Assembly (NCBI GenBank): GCA_033964015.1
Contig: CM066912.1
Location: 11,691,399-11,755,398 of the forward strand
Origin: Scolanthus callimorphus
Lineage: Eukaryota > Cnidaria > Anthozoa > Actiniaria > Edwardsiidae
Length of the DNA stretch: 64,000 bases
Direction: 5' to 3'
The notes below the pieces were generated by a model. The model ran no database searches, was not told the origin of the DNA, and saw only the letters and a list, made by a program, of their open reading frames with translations. The stretch's first letter is position 1; every line of letters starts with the position of its first letter. A program made the position numbers and the translations under genes. This document shows positions 46,501 to 55,500 of the stretch, one piece after another.

Positions 46501-49500
46501 CCGAAGCTCTCGTAAGCGACCACCTCGGAACTGAAAATTGCGGTCGTTAACGGAGCTGGTCGCTTACGAGAACGGCTCTCATAAGCGACCACCAAGCGGC
46601 TTCCTACTTGAACAATAGGTGTTGGTCGCTTACTGGAACTTATAATATTAATCCATTATTCATAGGATGCTCATCCAATCTCTGCACTGGATTCGGATCA
46701 GGTGACACTACTTGTAACCCCCGATACCACAAGGCTAGGTGTCTGATACAGAATACTAATTAGACCAATTACTATTCTGTATAGGACACCTTCCAGTGCA
46801 GCCCTCAGTCTTTGAACAGTTGGATATTTGTTTCAAATAACAAATATCCCCTACTGTCCAAAGGCTGAAGGGGACCGCTCTAGTGAAGTCCAAGTATGGT
46901 CTTCTCTCGTAGAGCAGTACCTAAAAAGAAGTTTCACCTGAGAGACTATATGTTGTTTTATATAAGTACAAAAGTAGAATATCATAAGTACTTTACAATA
47001 TTCGTGTCTATGTTGTATACACTTGGGTAGGGGTGCGCCGCCAAGATCTCCAAAATCAGTCCCTATCAGATACCCAAACTCATCGTTTCTTATACCCTCT
47101 ACCGTAGACCTACGGACAAAGTTGTATACCCTACCGTAGACCTGAAGTTAGTCACCAGGGTGGTCCAATTGGTCGCAATCAAAGCGGTATTTCGATAGTC
47201 ATGAGAAGGTTTCAAAATAAACCACCTTTCAAATTGCGGCACAACTTTGATCGAAATTTGTTTGCACTTATGTAGCCATACTGAAATACATAACCAAACA
47301 AGCGAAAAACGATACCCTACCGTAGACCTCAGGAGCCCAAAAACCATACCCTATAGGGCGGCGCATACCCGTATACCATATATGAGGGAGAACCCCCGCC
47401 CCCCTCCCCCGAGGTTAACACGAAGATTTCGTTATTCTTAGTTTTTCTCACTACGCACCGCTAGGCTACATCACCAAAGCAGTCTTATGTGATTTTTGTT
47501 CACATTAAACCTTTTTGAAACCACTAAATTTGGTTCGCGTGATATTTTTGTTATGTCGCAAGTGTGCACCAGGCTTTAGTTACCAAAAGCGCTTTACATT
47601 ACAAAATATTTATTGGTGTCTGTAGTTAATCTGGCTGCCGTATTCTGGACGCGTTTTAAATTGGATAGCTGGTACTTGGGCAGTCCATATACAATACTGT
47701 TGCAATAGTCCGAACTCGACGTTACGTATACATGGACTTAAGTCTGGTGGCATTCCCTCTATACATATTTGGAGATAAGCCGTATACTGCGAATGTACTA
47801 CAGCAAAAAGATGCTTGTAAGAACCCATATGAAACAATCTCCAACACCTCACGGCCAAAACCATATTTGGAATCATTTACATTATAAGGAAGTGACAGGA
47901 GATCCTCGATTGATAAGAATGTCGGCATATGTAGCATGAAAACTGAGGAAATTTTGAATAAAAACTTGCAGGAATCACAGAGACTCGGGTTCATTTCTAT
48001 TTTGCGCTATAGCAAAGCATATTCATGCGTGCAAAAGAAAATACACTACCACTCATTGGAGTATATTGCTATTGCCAGGGTTGAACAGCAAGGTTTATTG
48101 TTTCCCATTACATCGATTTTATATTATATACTTAGTAATAATGATAATAGTTTAAAGAATATCTAAGTTTGACAGCACTTGCTGTCGATTTCTGGCGAGA
48201 GTGAAGTACAACGACCACAAAATGTATTTAAAGCATCCTGAATAAATTATTCAGATGCAACTGCCAATCAGATTCATGCATATGAAATCGTGGAATGCAA
48301 GTACTGTCAATTGACAATTCATAGTTCCGACCTGTCATTCAAAGCCATAGTTACTGTTGCTATGTCCCACAAACAAACCAGGGTTTTCCTTTAAAAAAAG
48401 GCCAAAAATATTCCGATCCCGCTAAGGTTTACCAGATAACTCTATCTTCGGATCATCTCAGTTTACACTGTCATAAAAGGCAAAAAAGTGCTGCAAATCG
48501 ACTGATTTCGGAAGTCCTGAAATACTGTTTGTGGGACATCATCATCATCATGTCTTCCCTGTTGGCCAGTCCTTGGCCTTAGGACACATCTGCTCCGGGA
48601 AGCGTCCTTGGAGCAGACGATAGAACTTCGATTTGTCCATCATCAATCTTCTAGCCTGCATTGAATCAATGTTAAGGAGATCCTCTACCCGTTTCCAAGC
48701 TCTGTTCGTAGATCTTTTATCGAATAGTACTTGCTTCTGGAGGGCGTCATTCTCCATGCGACAGACATGAGCCATGTATTTTAGATGTTGGACATGGCAA
48801 TAATCTTGGATCGAATTTGATTTTGTTATTTCACGCAGTCGCTCGTTGGATATCTTGAATGCCCAGTCCAGTTGTCCTTCCACCATGGTAGCTGGATCAA
48901 CTCCCTTCTTGCGCTTGTCACGGGGAGGAACATTTTTTCTAGCATAGCCTCCTGATACCATCTTCCTTAGAAAACCGTTCCACACACTCTCAACCTTCTT
49001 CAACTCTGAAGCAGACAGGAAACATGCCTGAATGCCATACAGCAACGGGATCTGACACAGGAAGTGAGAATCTTCATGCGAGTGGATAGGAAAATGTCTT
49101 TGTCCGTCAAACAGTTCTTCAGTTCATCCCACTTTTTAAAAGCAGATGCGATATTGGCATGCAATGCCGCTGTTGAATTGTTGGTGTTGGTGATTAAGTG
49201 CCCCAAGTATCGGAATGACCGGACATTCTTGATGTTCACCCCATTCACTGATACAAGAGTCTTCCGATCCTTAATGGTCTCATCTACGTTAAAGGCCATC
49301 GTCTCGGTCTTGCTATAGGACATCTGGAGTCCAAATCGCGTGAATGTGTTGTCATATATAGTTAGGACCTTGTTTAGCTCCTCCACACTTTTTGTGAAGA
49401 CTATCACATCATCAGCATAGAGTAACTCTGTAACATTTATCCAGCCATGTGTTGGGCCCGTCTTCGATACTCCCGCGGTGACACTTCGTTTGGAAGACAG

Positions 49501-52500
49501 AACTCTACACGAGCTCCTGTACCTGGACATTCTTTCAGAATTTGGTACTTCGCGCAGCGCATTACAAAGTCCATATAGATGTTAATATTGGTGGACTTTC
49601 GAGGGCGCCTTGGCGGCAGCCCACATTCGTGTGGAAATACTGTTTGGCTCCCTTAATGCAAGCCTTAGTGCCAGTATACAGTGTCCGCAGTACTGAAACC
49701 AGTTTGGGGCATCGTAGACGGATATCTAGTACACGAAATAGAGCTTCACGAGGCACCCAGTCATATGCCGCCTTGAGATCAATAAAGCAGATGAACAGTG
49801 GACCTTTTTCCTTTTCCAGTATATGCCGTGTAATGTATATAGCATCGCATGTCGATCGATTTTTTCTGAAGCCAAATTGCGTCTTCATAAGAATGGTTTC
49901 ATAGACTGGTCTTATTCTCTCAACGACAATGCTTGCTAGGATCTTCGACATCGTTGCAATGATGGAAATACCACGATAGTTCTCGGCCAGACACTTGGAT
50001 CCCTTTTTGTGCAGGCACGTTATTGCTGATAATAGCCATACACACGGAACCTTGAGGCACGTCCATACTATGTTGAGTAGGATGACTAGGTAATGGATAA
50101 GAGTTGGGGATTGGGAATACTTCAGCTGTTCCGCATAGATGCCATCAGTCCCTTGGCATTTTCCGTTGTTGAATCTCTTGAGGCAATGCTCTATCTCGAC
50201 CGCATCAGGTGGGCTTTCATCTATGGGTTGTATATCCTCAGATGGCAAGACATACGGGAATTCCTCCGGCTTGGTCAGCTCAGGCTGAAGTTGGAATGGT
50301 CGCAGGCCTAAGTGCTGGGTGAAATGCTTCTCTAACTTCTGCTGGTCAATGACTTTCATGTTCTTTCTTGGCAGTGAAGAGTAGGTCTTTGACAGACGAA
50401 ATTCGTCTTCCACATTCCTTTGTACACTAGCAGTATTGATTTTGTGTGCCTTCTCTCCGAAGTACCTGTTTTTCAGCGCTATGCGCATCTTCCTGATTCG
50501 CTTGGATATCTCCTTTTTTCCTCGGGACCACATGATTTATTGCATTCCACAATCAGTCCAAGAAACTCGTCATTGACCCATGGTTTAGTTTCGCGTTCTT
50601 TTTTTCTTTCTGGAATGACCTCTGACGAGGCTCTTGCAACAGCATCTACAACTTGCCGATCAATGTTATCGACCTGGTCAGATGGAGGTTCTTGCGTCAA
50701 TATCTCTTACAGTCTCTCACTGTATTGGTCTCTGATGGTTTCAGAGTCACGTAGGCTCCTTATACTAGGAACGTATGGCTTTTTTGATTCGATTTTCTTT
50801 TTGAATAGCTCATGTCTTTTTGAATAGCTCATGTCTTGGGACACGATCAGTTCCCGCGGGAGAAGCTTTCCATCGCTGATTGGTATCTCCAGATAGCGTG
50901 AAATGCCTTCATTGTTTGATCGGAACTATGAATACAAATAGCTACAAGCCAAAATGAAAAAGCTTCCCAACTACACTGCGTTCCGTTGGAAGCATTAATT
51001 CTCGATCTGGCCACCATTGATTTTGGCTTGGTAACCACGTTAAAATACCCACACTAGCCCGCGCGCGACTCGACCCAGTCCTCCCAAATGCATTCGGCAA
51101 AAACGACAATGAGTAATTGATATGTGTGGATTTTAGAAACCTGCTGACAGAAATTTGCCATTTTAATACTCCAAAATACTGAAACCTGTTTAGCTAAGCA
51201 AGTTCAGATCAGGTTCTCTCTTCACACATACCTGTATATGTGATGTACTACTTTTTGCATTTTTCATCTATTTCATTCCTTTTTGTTTTGTTATTATGCA
51301 TCTCTTGTTGAAAAGATACATTGTTTATCCATTGTTTAGTAATTTTTGTTATACTTTTGCAAATTGATGTGACTAAAACGCTTATAATGAAGGACAAACC
51401 ACATTCTCACTGTTTTCTGGTAAGCCAACATTCTTCTGTCTCCTCCATAGAAATTAAAAACCGTGTTAAGAACCTATTTAACCTAAACTGCCAATAACTA
51501 CCCCGAAATATAAGAACCTATTTTACAAAACTTCGAAAAATGTAGGTTCTTGCACGCAGGTTTTTACTGTACCTCCCCCTAGTTACTGTTGCTAGGTCGT
51601 ACAAGCCAAAACTGTTTCTTTGACATAATGCTTGGAACGGAAATTTGTTAGCAGCTGTTTAGAAAAATGTATTTCATATGATCATTAAATAACAAAATTC
51701 ATTTAAAACATTCGAGTTTTAATGTATCTGGAAGCCTTCCTTCTTCCATCAAGAACTCGTCAGTATTTTCTTCGTTTAAATAATTTCTTTTAAAGTTTTT
51801 GGTGTACAGGCGCATAGAGCAATGGGGAGTTTGCAGGTGTGACATTTTAAAACTTGATCCTAATAAAATGAAATACCATATTTGAAAAGAGCTTGCCGAA
51901 ATTAGAAAAAGCCGAAACTTTGAGTTGATTTGGGTAAATATTAGAAAAGTTATTGGCGCCCGAAGTAGGCTGTTTCTCTATACGTTTAATGTTGTGGTGG
52001 GCAACTTTTACCAACCACAACATTAAACCTATAGGAAAACGACCAACTTCTGACGCTCATAACTTCTGTATATTTATCGAAACCACCTCAAATTTTAGGA
52101 TTTCACATATTTCGGTAAACTCTTTTCAAATTTGGTATTTTTATTTTGCTGGGATCAAAATTCAAATTGTCACGCAACACCTGCAAACTCCCCATTGCTC
52201 TGTGCGCCTGTACACCAAAAACTTTGAAAGGGATTCTTTAAACGAAGAAAATACTGACGAGTTCTTGATGGAAGAAGGAAGGATTCCAGATACATTAAAA
52301 CTCGAATGTTTTAAATGAATTTTGTTATATAATGATCATATGAAATACATTTTTCTAAACAGCTGCTAACAAATTTCCGTTCCAAGCATTATGTCAAAGA
52401 AACGACTTGGCTTGTACGACCTAGCAACAGTAACTAGGGAGGTACAGTTAAAACTTGCGTGCAAGAACCTACATTTTTCGCATTATGCTCTTACTATTAT

Positions 52501-55500
52501 ATACCTATCCATCCTTCCCCTAAAGGCCTCTCCGCCACCGACATTTCTCTATTAACAACTATCTCTTGCAGGAAGCCTTTGATCATTAACTTTTAACTTT
52601 CTCAATGCATCTTTTCTACCTCTATATCCATTCGCATTTTTTTCTTTTAAATTGCGGTCGGGTTAAAAAAAAACAATGTACCAAAATATTTTAATGTGTA
52701 ATTCCATGGCGATGACAAGCCTTACTCTTGATATTAGCTTTTTTACGTCGTCAAAAGCTGAGGTGAAACTAAGTTGTCGTAAAGCCATGATTTGTAGGTG
52801 CTCCTTTCTAGAGTGCTATTGAAAGGAAAACGTCATTATTGGTTCAGTCTAGATCGAAGTTAAGAGTTCTGCTTCAGTGAATAAAATCCAAGCGGTTTTT
52901 TTTTTTTACAGAAAATGCTGCTGTTGTTCTCTAAGGCCTGTGGCCATAATGTCCATAATTTGTTTATCCCAAGCTTGTTTGCTTTAAATAAGGCAGTGTC
53001 ATTAAGGTTTGTTAGAGCGGCTTTCAGATGACTGTCATGAGTAATTCGCAATTCACAAACTTTGTAATCACTCCTATAGGTTTTATATCGAATTGGTATA
53101 ATCCTTTTGAGATTGGTTTCACAACAGTCATGTGAAATTCGCTCTATAACGTTATGTCAATTTTTTTTTACAGTTAACATAGTGCTAATGTCGTGCCTAG
53201 CTGGTGCTCTCCGGTCCTTTCTGTACAAGTGTGGCGAGGACCACCCCACAGACGTGCGCGCGTGTGTACCAATGGACATCAGACCTCAGCACGCTAAGCT
53301 GCAACTCGACAACAAGTTATCAGATATGTTTGTGGACCTACCGTCAGGCACTGAGGGTAAGGAGTGTTCTTATTAAACAAAATTTTCCCGAGAAAAAGAG
53401 ACCTCTGGATGAAACATGCTTTTTTGAGCATGCGACCGCAGCCACTCAATTCTGGAACCCAGAGCTCTCCGGCTCGTCTCCTCTCGGGGAAGCTCTGGTG
53501 ACAACCATTGACGCATGCGCGAGATTTGATACAGAGCCGCTGACAACTTTCTGCGCATGCGTCAACGTTCAAAATCAGCCAATCAGCGACGGTCCTCAAA
53601 TGGATGTCCCCCGAGACTCCCCTGCGAGCAGACGAGACGGGGAGCTCTGGGTACGAGAATGTCAGTCACTTGGCTGCCCCGTATGACAGCTGTCACTCCT
53701 TTTCAACTGCGCAAACTCAGAAACATGCGGCGGATACATATGTAAAGCATGCGCTGTGCACAGCAGGTTCAAAAGACGGTCAGTCCAGGATCGTGAACGG
53801 CGGTTGAATCAAAGCGAGTTTCGACCCAGCATAGAGGTCTCTTTTCATCGCGACCCATAGCCCAGCGAAATACAGAAAAAAATAGGTATCTGCTAGCAGG
53901 GCAGAGTACTGGACACATGCCTTCGGCTTCAGGCATATGAAGGTTTTTGTCTGTGTGTGTTTTGTGGTTAAGGTGGCCCGCGGGTAATTATTTCAAAAAA
54001 TACATTCATTTTGAAATCATATTTTAAGCCCCTCGCAAACATCCGACCGATCTGTTGTGAAACGCATATAATCATCAATATGAATATTGAAACAAATATT
54101 AGATATTTATAATTAGGCAGGTACGATGCACGTGCAAACAAAACCTCGTTTTTGGGTTTTCGGTACAATTTCTAAAATACTAAAGTTGCAAACCACTGCA
54201 TTTTGCGTGGATGTGGTCATTGTTAATTGAACTCTCATCTGACAAACGTATTGCCGAATTGGGACCTTGCATCTATTGGGAAAATCAAAAGACAATTTAT
54301 AACCAAGAAATTTTGAGCTTATGAATATGTAAGATGTTGAGGTCAAAATCAATACTCACCATACAATAGTCCAATTCTTCCCAATTCATTATGGACGTGT
54401 TAAAATGGATAAGGCGAAGGCGATGGGACAGGAACATGGTTTGTAGAGATACAAATTTATCGCCAAATTATTCGATTTCCTAAGGTCAATTAACATTTTA
54501 CTCATGCGAGCCGAAAACGTCATTCTAAGCCCTCCCTCTCTATTGCAACGGAAAATAACAATTAGTAAACTACCTGAGTAAGTTTGAGCGTGTTTCGTCC
54601 GGGTTCGATGAATTAGGAAGCTAAAGTTTTCCATTCCACGACTGTGAAATATAGGCAACTGAACTGTTATTGATAGTGTAAACTCAGCCAACCCTACGTA
54701 TGCATAACTAAACGCACGATTTATTTGCAATATTTTCTTGCAATCTGTTTGGAACGCGGTGCTGATGTAACACAAATAAATGACAGAAAGGGAAGCCATA
54801 TGGACTGGCTTACCTTGAAACGAGGCTATACTTATGGGATCCCTGTGCGTCGACGACCGACGACCGGTTAGCGCAGTGGTAGAGCGCCTGGGGCTTTTGT
54901 GCGGGAGGTTGGGAGTTCAAACCCCGGCCGGACCACCACTCAGGGTCTTTTCTAAATAATTGAGGAGAAGGTGCTGCCTTTGCTCTAATACCTGCGAATG
55001 GTTAGACCTTCGCGTCTTCTCGGCTAAGGACCCGTAGGTCCCGTCTCTCACATACACTACACTAGCCGGAACCAGAGGGACGTTAAAGGACCACGAGGAC
55101 CGTCGGAAGTTGCCCAACCTCTGTGTCACAGAACTCGCCACACTAACATACACTCATTATTCTAAACTGGTTTCTATAGGATGAGTTATCCAAAAATCTA
55201 AACCGCTTAGTGCTTTGAGGATATGCGCTATATAATAACTTACTTTACTTTTTTTACTTTAGGGGTCTGCTCTATTGAGACCACACGGCGATGTAACAAA
55301 CACCGTTCTGATAGGCTACTAATCACAATTTCTTTTTCCTCAAAGGAGCTGTTCCAAGACTGTGGGAAATGCGTCGCCGGATGGACACGTTTTCTGGGAT
55401 CATTGAGCGTTACGCGCTTTATGGTTTCCTGAAGCTTGTCCTGCTCCTGTTCCCCTTGTCGTTCGCACGCCGCCTGGTGGACTATCTTGCTAACAAGTCC

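Larger units (their letters stand above)
40504..53173. other. Intron 1 of the WS/DGAT-like gene (12.7 kb)
   Basis: A large intron dominated by transposons. Parts without a named feature (about 40700-42900, 43700-44060, 44350-45170, 47720-48520, 52490-53010) show no supported exon. Low-complexity tracts lie at about 42143-42180 (C then A runs). Confidence 0.7.

Noticed and set aside
54866..54940. Functional tRNA gene
   Set aside because: Acceptor and anticodon stems are poor and a SINE body and tail follow; called a tRNA-derived SINE instead.
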